Assembly: GCA_963815135.1 (NCBI GenBank)
Contig: CAWFFO010000008.1
Span: 1-64,000 of the forward strand
DNA length: 64,000 nucleotides
Reading direction: 5' to 3'
From: CAIWTU01 sp963815135
GTDB lineage: Bacteria > Desulfobacterota > Desulfuromonadia > Geobacterales > Geobacteraceae
The position numbers were made by a program, and so were the translations under genes. Numbering within the stretch: position 1 is the stretch's first letter; each line of letters opens with the position of its first letter. The notes below the pieces were generated by a model, which worked only from the letters and a program-made list of their open reading frames with translations, was not told the origin of the DNA and made no database searches. Below are positions 18,998-28,392 of this stretch, piece by piece.

Positions 18998-19522
18998 ATG
19001 TTGAACCAGAGCGATGCCGGGAACCAGGTAAACTTTCTCAGAACCGGAGAGGCAATCGTTTCCCTCGTGGGAGATGTTGCCCCCCAGGTATCTTTCCTGG
19101 TCAAGGAAAGGTCCGCGATAACCAAGTACTTCGGCGCTACAGGCGTCGAAATCAGATTCGGGCTTATTCCAATCGGCAATATCATGGTAACGGTGGTGGC
19201 ATTCGCCGTGGGACAATATTATAGAAGGGAGTACCTGACATGGTGGAACTACCACCATGCCGGAAATGACCGGATTTTCAGGATCATGACCGAACAGGAA
19301 TTTCTTTCTTTTTACTTTTATGGCGACAACGGCAGAAAAGAGAGGACTTTCGTTGCCATGAATACACTTAAGGAATATTTCGCCGCGGCCATTGCCGCCA
19401 TAGTGGAATATCCGGCCTGGAATGAAAACGATTTCATCTCCGCCCAAATGAGGGTCGTCAGCAGCTTTCAGACATCCCGGTCATTATGGGAGTATCTGCA
19501 GCAAACCGTGATCAACGGATAA
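18998..19522 (+). CDS. Hypothetical protein
   Basis: A 174-residue protein I do not recognise. It starts after a good ribosome site (GGAGG, spacing seven). It is mostly alpha/beta in character with aromatic-rich central segments (AVGQYYRREYLTWWNYHH) and no signal peptide or clear membrane helix. A mildly hydrophobic stretch lies near residues 55-72. It follows the two-component cluster after a 173-base gap, so it may be a separate unit or a target of the cluster. It converges with the aldolase gene downstream. Confidence 0.7.
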   Translation: MLNQSDAGNQVNFLRTGEAIVSLVGDVAPQVSFLVKERSAITKYFGATGVEIRFGLIPIGNIMVTVVAFAVGQYYRREYLTWWNYHHAGNDRIFRIMTEQEFLSFYFYGDNGRKERTFVAMNTLKEYFAAAIAAIVEYPAWNENDFISAQMRVVSSFQTSRSLWEYLQQTVING

Positions 19523-19564
19523 CGGTTTTACGGTGGCGGCAGCGCCGGGTTGAGGCCGGCACTG

Positions 19565-20239
19565 CTATTCCTTTTCATGCCGGCCTCCTGCAACTTCGCC
19601 TTTCTGCCCGTAGGTCACAAACTTTTCCATTACCCGGGACATCTCGTCGTCGGAGATGATAACCGGCGTACCAATACATTTCGTCTGATAATAGATGCGG
19701 GCCACGAGTTCGATTTCTTCGGCCACGGCAAAGGCCGTAGCCAGGTTCGGCCCCACGGTCACCAGGCCGTGGTTAGCCAGCAGCACGGCATTACAGTCAC
19801 CAATAGTCTCAGCAACATTACCGGCCAGTTCGACCGAGCCGAAAGTGGCGTAGGGTGCAACTGGAACCTTACGCCCGGAAAAGGCGACGAGATAGTGCAC
19901 CGCCGGGATCTCCCAGTTCAGACAGGCCATTGTCGTGGCGTAGGGCGAATGGGTATGAACCACGGCGCCTATATCGGACCTCCTTGCGTAAAGAGCGAGG
20001 TGAAAATTCAACTCGCTCGAAGGCTTGCAGCGTCCCTCCAATCCCGATCCGTTTACGTCTACCACCGAAACATCGGCAGGTTCCATTTCATCGTATTCTA
20101 TCCCGCTCGGGCTGATCGCCACAACCCCCCGGACACGGTCGAGGATGCTCAGATTACCGCCCGTCCCGGAAGTCAGCCGTGCTGCAAGCAGTTTTTTGCC
20201 GAAACGCACGATATCATTTCTTTCCATTTCCATCAGCAT
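19565..20239 (-). CDS. Class II aldolase/adducin family protein, fuculose-phosphate aldolase-like
   Basis: Zn-dependent class II aldolase or epimerase of 224 residues. Family signatures are TSGTGGNLSI near the N-terminus, SPSGI, KPSSELNFHLALY, the metal-binding pair VVHTHSPYAT and the third histidine in LLANHGLVTVG. These enzymes cleave sugar phosphates such as L-fuculose-1-P or process methylthioribulose-P; the exact substrate cannot be told from sequence. I favour ATG at 20239 with a G-rich ribosome site upstream. A GTG five codons earlier is possible. The gene stands alone, with repeat copy B upstream. Confidence 0.88.
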   Translation of the reverse strand: MLMEMERNDIVRFGKKLLAARLTSGTGGNLSILDRVRGVVAISPSGIEYDEMEPADVSVVDVNGSGLEGRCKPSSELNFHLALYARRSDIGAVVHTHSPYATTMACLNWEIPAVHYLVAFSGRKVPVAPYATFGSVELAGNVAETIGDCNAVLLANHGLVTVGPNLATAFAVAEEIELVARIYYQTKCIGTPVIISDDEMSRVMEKFVTYGQKGEVAGGRHEKE

Positions 20240-20385
20240 GACTTGCCCCCCCACAAAAAATCAATTTCAGTCAACCGATTCATACACGGGAACAAGGATT
20301 TGTGTCAACGGTAATGTTAAATCGGAAGGGTCAACATCATTGCAGGGCCCGCAAACACCGGACACATCACAAATGAACTCAAAAA

Positions 20386-20567
20386 CGGCAGTTGGAGGTG
20401 TCCTCAGTAAGCAACTCAGACCTGTTTCGTTGCTGCTCTTGGCGAAATGGAGTGCGGACAGCCGATATTATCTGAACCCGAAGGGTGAGTTTATCGGCTG
20501 TAGAGAAATGAGCTTAGAGCAGCAGAAACAGGCCTCCGGAGCGAACGGAGGATGCCTGCAACCGGCG
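20386..20567 (+). repeat. 182-bp structured repeat, copy B
   Basis: Second copy of the element at 6732, same orientation and same length. It lies between the promoter side of the aldolase gene and the 3' end of the methyltransferase gene. It carries more substitutions than the other two copies. One breaks a pair in the long stem (AGACCTG instead of AGGCCTG), and the closing stem is weakened (CAACCGGCG), so this copy may be decaying. The inner ACAGCCGATA/TATCGGCTGT stem and the CCTCCG/CGGAGG hairpin are intact. Confidence 0.85.
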
Positions 20568-20604
20568 AATCCAGGGTGAAACCTGTTTGGCCGTAACCGC
20601 TATT

Positions 20605-21237
20605 TCACCGAATCTTGTACGCCAGCAAAACCCCGTCACGAAGAGGTATTATCGTGGTGAAGAAATCCTCTCGACTGAACATGAACTCGTTGAACTCCCT
20701 GACCGCTCCGCTGTCCTTGTAACTTGGGACCTGTTCGGCCACGGAACCGTGCCATAGTGCGTTATCGGCTATAACCAGGGCGTTTTGAGCAAGTTTCGGC
20801 AACATGACCCTTATTGCCTCGGGGTAGAGGTACTTGTCGATATCGATGAAAAGGATATCGATGTCATTGTATTCCAGACCGATCTTCAGGGCATCTCCCA
20901 CACGGAACTCAGCCCGGCCGGAAAGCCCCGCCTCGTCAAACACGCCCTCGGCATGCTTGATATGCTGACTTGAATAATCGGTCAGAACGACCCTGCCCCC
21001 CTTGTCCAATGCTCTCGCAAACCAGTACGCGGAATATCCGAAGCCGGATCCGAGTTCGACAACAAGTTGAGGCTGTTTCAGACGGGTCAGCAGATAAAGG
21101 AGCCTCCCCACCTGCAGATCGACAATCGGGACTCCCGTTTCCTTTGCCTTTTCCTCCATGGCGACAAGAACGGGATCATTTTCAGGGGTTATCTTCCGGA
21201 GATACGTTTCTATGCGCGGATCGGTAATATTTATCAT
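20605..21237 (-). CDS. SAM-dependent O-methyltransferase, class I
   Basis: A 210-residue methyltransferase of the caffeoyl-CoA/catechol O-methyltransferase family (Methyltransf_3). Visible features are the SAM motif VVELGSGFGYSAYWFA, the acidic residue in VLTDYSS, and the metal-ligand region ILFIDIDKYLYPEAI with the downstream DNALWHG. The substrate is unknown. ATG at 21237 has GAGG at a spacing of six; another ATG four codons upstream (21249) lacks a ribosome site. No related biosynthetic genes are adjacent. Confidence 0.88.
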   Translation of the reverse strand: MINITDPRIETYLRKITPENDPVLVAMEEKAKETGVPIVDLQVGRLLYLLTRLKQPQLVVELGSGFGYSAYWFARALDKGGRVVLTDYSSQHIKHAEGVFDEAGLSGRAEFRVGDALKIGLEYNDIDILFIDIDKYLYPEAIRVMLPKLAQNALVIADNALWHGSVAEQVPSYKDSGAVREFNEFMFSREDFFTTIIPLRDGVLLAYKIR

Positions 21238-21352
21238 TTTCGGCCTCATCAGCAGGAGAATTGTTCAATATCGAAACAGCAAGGTTGACGTCTCCACAAC
21301 CTTGAGATATGGTAGTCAGAACTTCATTTCCGCATCAATTTCGAGGTCTGAC

Positions 21353-21790
21353 ATGAACCAGTCCATCTCCGGGCCATCCGACATTTCTATCTTGTGTGTG
21401 GAAGACGACCCGTTGTCCAGGGAGTTTCTCGGCAGGATCATATCGATTAAATATCCGGAAATATCTATCCATATTGCCGAAAACGGCGAAGCCGGCCTGG
21501 AACTTTTCAGGAAACACCGGCAGGATATCGTGCTGACCGACATCAGCATGCCTGTGATGGACGGCATATGCATGGCCCGGGAAATACGCATGATCGAACC
21601 GGAAACGCAGATCATCGCCCTGTCGGCTCACAACGACTTTGGTTACCCGGAGGAAGATCTATCCCTGCTTTTCGACCGCTACCTCCTGAAACCCGCCAAC
21701 CTGAAAACAATCTGCAGAACCATCGATGAAAGTATTATCCTTATAGCCTCGAAAAGAGACCCGCAACACAGCCAGGGTTTTTCCGGTTAA
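21353..21790 (+). CDS. Single-domain response regulator
   Basis: Stand-alone receiver of 145 residues: CVEDDPLSREFLGRIIS, phospho-acceptor Asp in VLTDISMPVMDG, Ser in ALSAHND, Lys in YLLKPANL. It is a close paralogue of the receiver at 14976 (shared GRIIS, ENGEAGLE, TDISMPVMDG blocks), but it has moved outside the kinase cluster. ATG 21353 is chosen because GAGG lies seven bases upstream; the longer open frame overlaps the methyltransferase promoter region. It converges on the quinone oxidoreductase gene, 11 bases away. Confidence 0.88.
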   Translation: MNQSISGPSDISILCVEDDPLSREFLGRIISIKYPEISIHIAENGEAGLELFRKHRQDIVLTDISMPVMDGICMAREIRMIEPETQIIALSAHNDFGYPEEDLSLLFDRYLLKPANLKTICRTIDESIILIASKRDPQHSQGFSG

Positions 21791-21801
21791 ACTTTCAGTT
21801 A

Positions 21802-22764
21802 TCAGGGTATCAACACTATCTTCCCCAGCGAGCTGGTCTCCATCACCGCATGGTGGGCCTTTGCCGCGTCCGCAAGCGGCAGCTCCATGCTCACAACCGG
21901 CCGCAGGGTGCCGTTCTCCAGTCCGGCGACAAATGCGGAGTGCATGCTTTCCAGCTCCTTCGCGGTGGCGTTGTACAGGGACACGCCGAGAATAGTGGCT
22001 TCTCTCATCATGGCATTTCGCGGATCGATCTCCACCCTGCCACGACTGCCGATCACCACCACCCGCCCGTTTTGGGCAAGGACCGTCAAATCAAGGTCGA
22101 GGTTCACGTTAGCCAGCATTTCCAGGATGACATCCACGCCGCGGCCGCATGTCAACTCAAGCAGCTTGTCCATCTGGCCCTGCTCCCGGTGATTGACAAC
22201 ATGATGGGCTCCCTCGGCCAGTACCAGGCGCTTGCCGGCTTCCGTTCCCGCAGTGCCGATCACCCGCATGCCCGCGTTGCGCGCCAGCTGCACGGCCGCA
22301 ATGCCCACTCCCCCGCTGGCCCCGTGCACCAGAACAGTCTCGCCCGGCACGGCATGGGCCCGCTGGAACAGCGCCCTGAAGGCCGCCCCGTAGGGTACGC
22401 CTATCGCCGCCCCCTGGGCGAAGCCGACATTATCGGGAAGGGGATGGGTCTGGAATTCCGTGCACAGAACCTGCCCGGCATAGGTCCCGGACAGCGACCA
22501 TGCCACATATACCCGCTGACCGACGCTGCGATGCCTGACCCCGGCTCCGACCGCCGCTATCACCCCGGCGCCGTCCAGCCCGGGAGTATAGGGTAAATCC
22601 AGATCCGGGCGATACACTCCGGATCGTATATAAGTATCGACAGGATTGACGCCTGCGGCCCGGACCGTGACCACCACCTGCCCCGGTCCGGGTACCAGGT
22701 CGGTCACCTCTTCCAGTGTCATGACTTCCGGAGGTCCGAACCTGCTTATGCAAATCGCTTTCAT
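21802..22764 (-). CDS. NADPH:quinone reductase/zeta-crystallin-like MDR oxidoreductase
   Basis: A 320-residue medium-chain dehydrogenase/reductase of the quinone oxidoreductase branch. The N-terminal GroES-like domain has AAGVNPVDTYIR and PYTPGLDGAGV, and the nucleotide-binding motif is VHGASGGVGIAAVQLA. The zinc ligands of alcohol dehydrogenases are absent, as expected for QOR. It likely reduces quinones or enones with NADPH in the cytoplasm. A strong ribosome site (AAGGAGG) precedes the ATG. Confidence 0.92.
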   Translation of the reverse strand: MKAICISRFGPPEVMTLEEVTDLVPGPGQVVVTVRAAGVNPVDTYIRSGVYRPDLDLPYTPGLDGAGVIAAVGAGVRHRSVGQRVYVAWSLSGTYAGQVLCTEFQTHPLPDNVGFAQGAAIGVPYGAAFRALFQRAHAVPGETVLVHGASGGVGIAAVQLARNAGMRVIGTAGTEAGKRLVLAEGAHHVVNHREQGQMDKLLELTCGRGVDVILEMLANVNLDLDLTVLAQNGRVVVIGSRGRVEIDPRNAMMREATILGVSLYNATAKELESMHSAFVAGLENGTLRPVVSMELPLADAAKAHHAVMETSSLGKIVLIP

Positions 22765-23216
22765 GGAAATCCTCCTTTACACATCCCGCGTCTTCGGAAA
22801 TCCGAACTGAAAACCACCGTTTATCACACAAGGCGAAGACACGGGGGAAACTGTAATCACCTGCTTTTCTAACAACATTTTACTCCTAAATTCGAATTTT
22901 GCTTGTTGGATTGCCAAAAAGTCAGCGGACGCTCCCATCTGATATCAGCGCCAAAGCGGGAATCAGGCTGTTCCGGCTAGTCAATAACCATCCGGAAACA
23001 CTGAAAATTATCATAGAGTGGGACGGGGATTCACCGGAGCAAACAGGAAGACTTTCTTGATGGGTGGCAGATCGTGAAAAACGTCGGGAACTTGCTTTTT
23101 TTGCCTGATTCAAATGACGATGCTTCCGGATTATTATTTGTTCCGGGAAAGGCCCGACCCCGGTTCCGTCAGATAAGGTATGAGGACTTGTTGCACGATC
23201 AACCTGCCCGGGTTTT
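22765..23216. other. Intergenic stretch, no supported gene
   Basis: About 450 bases between the oxidoreductase promoter side and the macro-domain gene end. A 53-codon frame (22899-23060, TTG start, no ribosome site) reads somewhat protein-like but has no recognisable family. I see no clear terminator, repeat or riboswitch. Confidence 0.4.
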
Positions 23217-23645
23217 TCATTTGGCAGTTATAACGTGAAACCTGCCGTCGAAATACTCCGCCACCAGAGGCAGCACTTCACTCCAGCAGAGCCCTCCGCC
23301 GCCGCAGCCGGGACGCGGCACGATTAAGCAATTCCAGCCCATCGCATCCGCAAGGGCGCGCAATTCGCCGGCGGAGCGTCGGATCAGCACCGGATCGGGA
23401 ACCGACCAGGGGTTTTCCTCCACCGGAAAACTCACGATGCCGTTCCCCAGGATATGAACATGATTACCCTTTTCGCGGAGCATACTCCCCAGACGCAGCG
23501 CCAGGCCCGGAAAGCGCTCTCCGGCCTGGCGCGCGCAGCCACGGCCGAGATCGGCTTTGCCGCTTTTCGTGACAAGACCGTTGGTGGTGACGGCAATCAC
23601 CGCCATGCCGAGATAATCCCAGATATTTCCGCTGATCTCATTCAT
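23217..23645 (-). CDS. Macro-domain-like protein (ADP-ribose phosphatase-like)
   Basis: A 142-residue protein resembling compact macro-domain proteins of the ADP-ribose-1''-phosphate phosphatase/phage type. It opens with SGNIWDY followed by a hydrophobic strand and TTNGLVTKSGKADLGRG, the region that cradles ADP-ribose in the family. It ends with the conserved PRPGCGGGGLCWSEV loop. Function in ADP-ribose metabolism or de-ADP-ribosylation is inferred from fold resemblance. It lies four bases downstream of a small unknown gene, so the two are co-translated. Confidence 0.72.
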   Translation of the reverse strand: MNEISGNIWDYLGMAVIAVTTNGLVTKSGKADLGRGCARQAGERFPGLALRLGSMLREKGNHVHILGNGIVSFPVEENPWSVPDPVLIRRSAGELRALADAMGWNCLIVPRPGCGGGGLCWSEVLPLVAEYFDGRFHVITAK

Positions 23646-23649
23646 TGTT

Positions 23650-23946
23650 TCAGGGCAGCTCGAGTCTGTCGCGCATGGCTTCCACGAGGCAGTCGTAAAC
23701 GTCTTCCCTCTTGACGATGAAGCGCGGCATGTCCCGGATGATAATCTCCTCCAGCATGTGAAGAACCCTCCAGTCGTCAGTACCCAGGGCGGTCATTACC
23801 GCGGAAAGCATGGGCAGGATATCGTACAGGTCGTCCCTGTCGAAAGGAGCGGGGTCCGGTTTACCGGAGAACTTCGGCAGGTGGCGGTTTGTCGTATTTT
23901 TCGGATATTTGTAATTCAGATCAGAGGCCTTGACGATAATGTTCAT
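23650..23946 (-). CDS. Small hypothetical protein, partner of macro-domain gene
   Basis: A 98-residue soluble acidic protein I do not recognise. It has a lysine-rich N-terminus, then predicted helices (YDILPMLSAVMTALG, VLHMLEEIIIRDM). It has a strong ribosome site (GGAGG) and is the first gene of a two-gene unit with the macro-domain protein. No toxin or transferase motif is visible. Confidence 0.7.
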   Translation of the reverse strand: MNIIVKASDLNYKYPKNTTNRHLPKFSGKPDPAPFDRDDLYDILPMLSAVMTALGTDDWRVLHMLEEIIIRDMPRFIVKREDVYDCLVEAMRDRLELP

Positions 23947-24176
23947 GGCTTTATCCTCCTGATATATTTTCAGATCTCTGTATATCCGGAGTCAATAGCA
24001 TGGCACGTGCCAAGTCGATTGGATGCCTGCCGCGCCGGGTTGTTACGGCTGAAGCGCGCACTCTTCAACGCAGGGATCCATTTATTGCCCAAAATTCAGG
24101 CAGAGCCGGACACGTCTCATGCCCGCTATCCGGGCAGTCCGGAAGGCAGACATGCAGCTTCCGGCAGAGACATCTT

Positions 24177-26984
24177 TCAGTTTTCAGTTCTTGGTCCCGC
24201 AGATTCGAAACTCAGAAACGCTTCCCGTATGACATTACAAAAAATGCCTGAATCCCATGGCTTGCCGACAAACTTGAAGATCGATCCACGATTGAGCGCA
24301 TCTGTGACCGTTTCCAGGTCGCCATATGCCGTCAGAAGGATGCGGATGGTGTCGGGATAAAGCTTCTTCACCCTGGACAGGAAGTCCGTTCCCTTCATTC
24401 CGGGCATGCGCTGGTCACACAGAATGACCCCGACCCGGTTGACGGCCAGCATTTCAAACCCCTGCTCGGCGCTGCCCGCGGTGAGTATGTGGTAGCCCTT
24501 ATAAGCCAGCTCCCTCTTCAGTGCCGCCGCAACATTCTCCTCGTCATCCACCAGCAGCAGGGTCCGCTCAGGAAGGGCTCCGCCTTTCCGGGGAAGCTTG
24601 AAACGCTTGCTTTCCAGCAGGGCCCGATCGAATTCTTCAGCGGTCAGGGGATAACTGAAATAAAATCCCTGTATTTCATCGCACCCTCGGGACATCAGAA
24701 ATTCAAGCTGTCCTCCGGTTTCCACCCCTTCGGCGATCACGCGCAAATCTAGATTGCGCGCCAAATTGATGATGGTACCCACGATCGCTGCGCTGTCGGG
24801 ATCCCCGGTTACATCACTCACGAAAGAGCGGTCGATCTTTATCTTGTCGAAAGGAAAGCGCTTCAGATAACCAAGGCTGGAATAGCCGGTGCCGAAATCA
24901 TCCATGGTGAGCTGAACGCCCAATTCCTTTAAATTATTCAATATAAGCATGACATTATCTACATCATGCAGAAGCAGACTCTCGATTACTTCAAGATCCA
25001 GAAAACGGGGATCAAGTCCGGTTTCACGCAGAATACCCTCAACGGTCTCGACCAGGCGCACCCTCCGGAAATGACGGGGTGAAAGATTGACGGCCATTAC
25101 CAGGGGAGGCCGGCCGGAGGTCTGCCATAACTTGTTCTGTGTGCAGGCTGCCCTCAGAACCCACTCGCCGATGGGTACGATCAGTCCCGTGTCTTCAGCA
25201 AGCGGAATGAATTTTTCCGGCAGGATATACCCCAACTCCGGGCTGCGCCATCGCAAAAGGGCTTCGGCCCCGATGATCCTGCCATCGGCAAGGTCCACCT
25301 GCGGCTGGTAATGCAGCAGAAACTCGTTTCTTTCCAGGGCGCGGCGCAAATGCTTCTCCATGGTCATGCGGGCCACGGCCTTCTCGTTAAGTTCGGTGGT
25401 GTAGAACTGGAAATTGTTTTTCCCCTGCTCCTTGGCGCGGTACATGGCCACATCGGCGTTCTTCAGCAGCGTTCCGGAATCCATGCCGTCTCTGGGAAAA
25501 ATGCTGATGCCGATACTGCACGAGACAACCAGTTCGTGCCCGCCGACCTCAAAGGGACAGCAGACGGTCTCCTGTATCCTCTGAGCAACATCGGCCGCTT
25601 CCTCGCTTTTGGCGATATCCGGAATAACAACTACAAATTCGTCGCCGCCGTGACGGGCGACGGTATCGATGGAACGGACACACTGCACAAGACGGCCGGT
25701 GACGATTTTCAGCAACTGGTCACCGGTTTCGTGGCCCAGGCTGTCGTTGATGAATTTGAAATTGTCCAGGTCGGCAAACAGAACGGCCACCATGCGCTGG
25801 TAACGGCCGGCATAAGACAGCGCCTGGCTGATCCTGTCGGAGAGCAGGTTGCGGTTGGGCAGGCCGGTAAGGGTATCATGTCCCGCCTGGTACTCCAGCT
25901 GCTCTTCGTACTGCTTCCGTTCGGTAATATCATTGATTATACCGACGAAGTTGGTCACTATCCCGCTCTCGTTGCGGACCGGCGAAATGGACAGGTCGTT
26001 CCAGAAAAGGCTCCCGTCCCTGCGGTAATTGCGCAGTACCGCCCGCCCCTCCCGCTTCTCGCGGAGAGCTGCCCGGATATTTTCCAACCCGAGCTGCTCC
26101 CGGTCGTCGCCGAACAGGAAGCTGCAGTTTCGGCCCGCAACCTCCCGGACGGCATAACCGGTAATACGCTCGAAAGCGGGATTGACGTAAATTATGGGGT
26201 TGTCGTAGGCGCCGGCATCGGTGATGATGATGCCGTTGCTGCTCGATTCGACTGCACGCTGGCGCAGCCGGAGAGCGTCTTCAGCGCGTCTCATGCCGAT
26301 TCCGGAACGCAGGGACATAATGCCGTAAGCTAGTTCATCCGCCAGATCCGACAGTATTTTCACTTCCTCGGGGTCGAACGCTGCCGGTTCCTCCCCGTGA
26401 ATGTGCAGAGCACCGAATATACCTTCGGATCCCTTCAGCGGAAAGGCAACCGCGGAGCGGCAGCAATCGGGGAAATCCTCTTCCATCCACAATGTATAGG
26501 CCCGCTTGATACTGTTTCCTGCGACCCGACCCGCCATGATAACCTCGGCGACTCGACAGCGCCTCCTTGTGCCTCTTCCAGGGCCGACGGTGTTATCAGC
26601 CGACGTTTCGTCCACACGTCCGGCCCATGCCACCGGAGTCAGTTCACCCAGTCCATTCCGGCCGGAAATACCGACCCAGGCAAGGGAATAGCCCCCGATT
26701 TCGACAATGTTGCGGCAAATATCGTCCAGCATTCCGGATTCGCTGACGCCGTGCACCATGGCTTCATTGCACTCGCTGAACATCCTCAACGAACGGTTAG
26801 AACGGCGCAGCGCCTCTTCAACTTGCTTCCGTTCCGCTATTTGAAGGCGCAGCTGCTCGTTTGCCGTCTTCAGCTCGCGGGTGCGTTCCGCTACACGCTC
26901 CTCCAGGGTCTGGTGGTAACTTTCGAGTTCCGCATCGGACCGCTTTCGTCCGAGCACACCGATTTTTCGATGATTATCGTCCAT
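24177..26984 (-). CDS. GAF-PAS-GGDEF-EAL-receiver c-di-GMP protein
   Basis: A 935-residue cytoplasmic protein with dual c-di-GMP domains. Order: coiled coil (to ~70), GAF (~90-250), PAS (~260-375), GGDEF with the intact active-site loop RHGGDEFVVV, EAL with the catalytic motif GAEALLRW and DDFGTGYSSL, and a C-terminal receiver with Asp in ILCDQRMPGMKG. Both catalytic signatures are complete, so it could make or degrade c-di-GMP. Last gene of the minus-strand operon. A TTG start at 27020 overlapping the previous gene is an alternative to ATG 26984; neither has a perfect ribosome site. Confidence 0.92.
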   Translation of the reverse strand: MDDNHRKIGVLGRKRSDAELESYHQTLEERVAERTRELKTANEQLRLQIAERKQVEEALRRSNRSLRMFSECNEAMVHGVSESGMLDDICRNIVEIGGYSLAWVGISGRNGLGELTPVAWAGRVDETSADNTVGPGRGTRRRCRVAEVIMAGRVAGNSIKRAYTLWMEEDFPDCCRSAVAFPLKGSEGIFGALHIHGEEPAAFDPEEVKILSDLADELAYGIMSLRSGIGMRRAEDALRLRQRAVESSSNGIIITDAGAYDNPIIYVNPAFERITGYAVREVAGRNCSFLFGDDREQLGLENIRAALREKREGRAVLRNYRRDGSLFWNDLSISPVRNESGIVTNFVGIINDITERKQYEEQLEYQAGHDTLTGLPNRNLLSDRISQALSYAGRYQRMVAVLFADLDNFKFINDSLGHETGDQLLKIVTGRLVQCVRSIDTVARHGGDEFVVVIPDIAKSEEAADVAQRIQETVCCPFEVGGHELVVSCSIGISIFPRDGMDSGTLLKNADVAMYRAKEQGKNNFQFYTTELNEKAVARMTMEKHLRRALERNEFLLHYQPQVDLADGRIIGAEALLRWRSPELGYILPEKFIPLAEDTGLIVPIGEWVLRAACTQNKLWQTSGRPPLVMAVNLSPRHFRRVRLVETVEGILRETGLDPRFLDLEVIESLLLHDVDNVMLILNNLKELGVQLTMDDFGTGYSSLGYLKRFPFDKIKIDRSFVSDVTGDPDSAAIVGTIINLARNLDLRVIAEGVETGGQLEFLMSRGCDEIQGFYFSYPLTAEEFDRALLESKRFKLPRKGGALPERTLLLVDDEENVAAALKRELAYKGYHILTAGSAEQGFEMLAVNRVGVILCDQRMPGMKGTDFLSRVKKLYPDTIRILLTAYGDLETVTDALNRGSIFKFVGKPWDSGIFCNVIREAFLSFESAGPRTEN

Positions 26985-27006
26985 ATTATCCGGTCGGATG
27001 CCCCTT

Positions 27007-28392
27007 TCACAAACTTGCAATCACCCTGTTCCGGCCTTTCTGCTTGGCCTGGTAGAGTGCGGTATCCGCCGTCTTGATCAGGGTCTCGTCATCCCAGACG
27101 ATTTCCCTGTATGCGGATACGCCGAGACTTATGGTCACTCCGGTAGCGGTCTCGACCGATTTCCTCAACCTTTCCGCCACTTCGCAAGCCGTTGTCAGAT
27201 CTGTCTGCGGAAGGATGGCGAAAAACTCCTCCCCCCCGTATCTGAAAATATAGTCGGAGCTCCTCATCTCCTCCATGAGGATTTCCGCAATCGAAACCAG
27301 CATCCTGTCACCTTCCACGTGGCCGTGCTCGTCGTTGTATTTCTTGAAATGGTCTATGTCCAGCATGATCACGGACAGTTTTTCCCCATACCTTTTCGCG
27401 GCATCAATGCTCTTTTCCAGTTGGACATTGAGAAGTCGCCTGTTGGCGAGACCTGTGAGCGGGTCATGGAAGGAAAAGTTTCTTGCCTCCTCGAAAAGCC
27501 TGGCGTTGTTGACGGCAATGCCGATCTGGTTGCCAAGGGTCGAGAGCAGTTTTATGGTATGTTCGCCGAGTTTGACTCCGAACCTGGTTTTCAGGGTTAT
27601 CACCCCGATAACCCTGTCGACTATTTTCAGGGGTATGGCGACGTTGCCGTGGGGAAGCACGCCGGGACATTGAATGGAATGCCGGGGATCGCTCGCCGCA
27701 TCCGACGAGATCACGATCTCGCCCGCTTTTGCGGCGAGCCCGCAGATGCATTCACCGAGACGAAGATTAGAGCACAAGTTAAGCATCGAATCGTTAAAAC
27801 CTATATGGGAAGCAAGGCGAAGGATATCGTCTTCGATCAGGAATGCCGCCGCAAAGGGTTCAAAACGCAGCACATCGAGGGCTAAAAGCGAGGGGAGAAC
27901 CGCAGCCAGAAGCTCGTCCAGGTCGATGGTGCGACTGATTGTCAGTGACACTTCGTAAAGGGTCGAGAGTTCCGCGTTGATCCGCTCCAGTTCATTGGTT
28001 CTACTTATAATTTCTTCCACGGCACGCCTTTTTTCCTCGGCCCTTCTCAATTGCAGAAGAAGCTGGTCAATTTCGTACGGCTTCACAAGGTAGGAAAAAG
28101 CCCCCCGGTTCGTCGCCTCGACCGCCGAGTCGAGTGTCGCATTGCCGGTCAGGATGATTGCTTCAGTGGAAGGGTAATCAGTCTTGATCCTCTCCAGTAC
28201 TTTCATCCCCGGAATATCCGGAAGTCCCAGGTCTATAAGTGCCAGGTGGATTTCATCCCGCTCCATGACGGCAAGGGCGTCAGTCCCGTTTTTGGCGACA
28301 AGCGTCTCGTACCCCTTTGCCCTGAGAATGTCGGCCAGGGTTTTCCTCAGAGAGGGGTCGTCGTCAATTATCAATATGCGGGGTTTATCCAT
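27007..28392 (-). CDS. Receiver-GAF diguanylate cyclase
   Basis: A 461-residue response regulator making c-di-GMP. It has an N-terminal receiver (Asp in ALIDLGLPDIPG, Lys in YLVKPYEI), a central GAF domain (about 155-290, with CSNLRLGECICG) and a C-terminal GGDEF domain with the active loop YGGEEFFAI. It is a PleD/WspR-like output for the upstream kinase (inference from order). The start ATG follows GGAGG inside the end of the preceding gene (8-base overlap). Confidence 0.93.
   Translation of the reverse strand: MDKPRILIIDDDPSLRKTLADILRAKGYETLVAKNGTDALAVMERDEIHLALIDLGLPDIPGMKVLERIKTDYPSTEAIILTGNATLDSAVEATNRGAFSYLVKPYEIDQLLLQLRRAEEKRRAVEEIISRTNELERINAELSTLYEVSLTISRTIDLDELLAAVLPSLLALDVLRFEPFAAAFLIEDDILRLASHIGFNDSMLNLCSNLRLGECICGLAAKAGEIVISSDAASDPRHSIQCPGVLPHGNVAIPLKIVDRVIGVITLKTRFGVKLGEHTIKLLSTLGNQIGIAVNNARLFEEARNFSFHDPLTGLANRRLLNVQLEKSIDAAKRYGEKLSVIMLDIDHFKKYNDEHGHVEGDRMLVSIAEILMEEMRSSDYIFRYGGEEFFAILPQTDLTTACEVAERLRKSVETATGVTISLGVSAYREIVWDDETLIKTADTALYQAKQKGRNRVIASL

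Noticed and set aside
22899..23060. A 53-codon plus-strand frame with a TTG start that reads somewhat protein-like.
   Set aside because: No ribosome site, no recognisable family and stops just beyond; could be a gene remnant but not supported.
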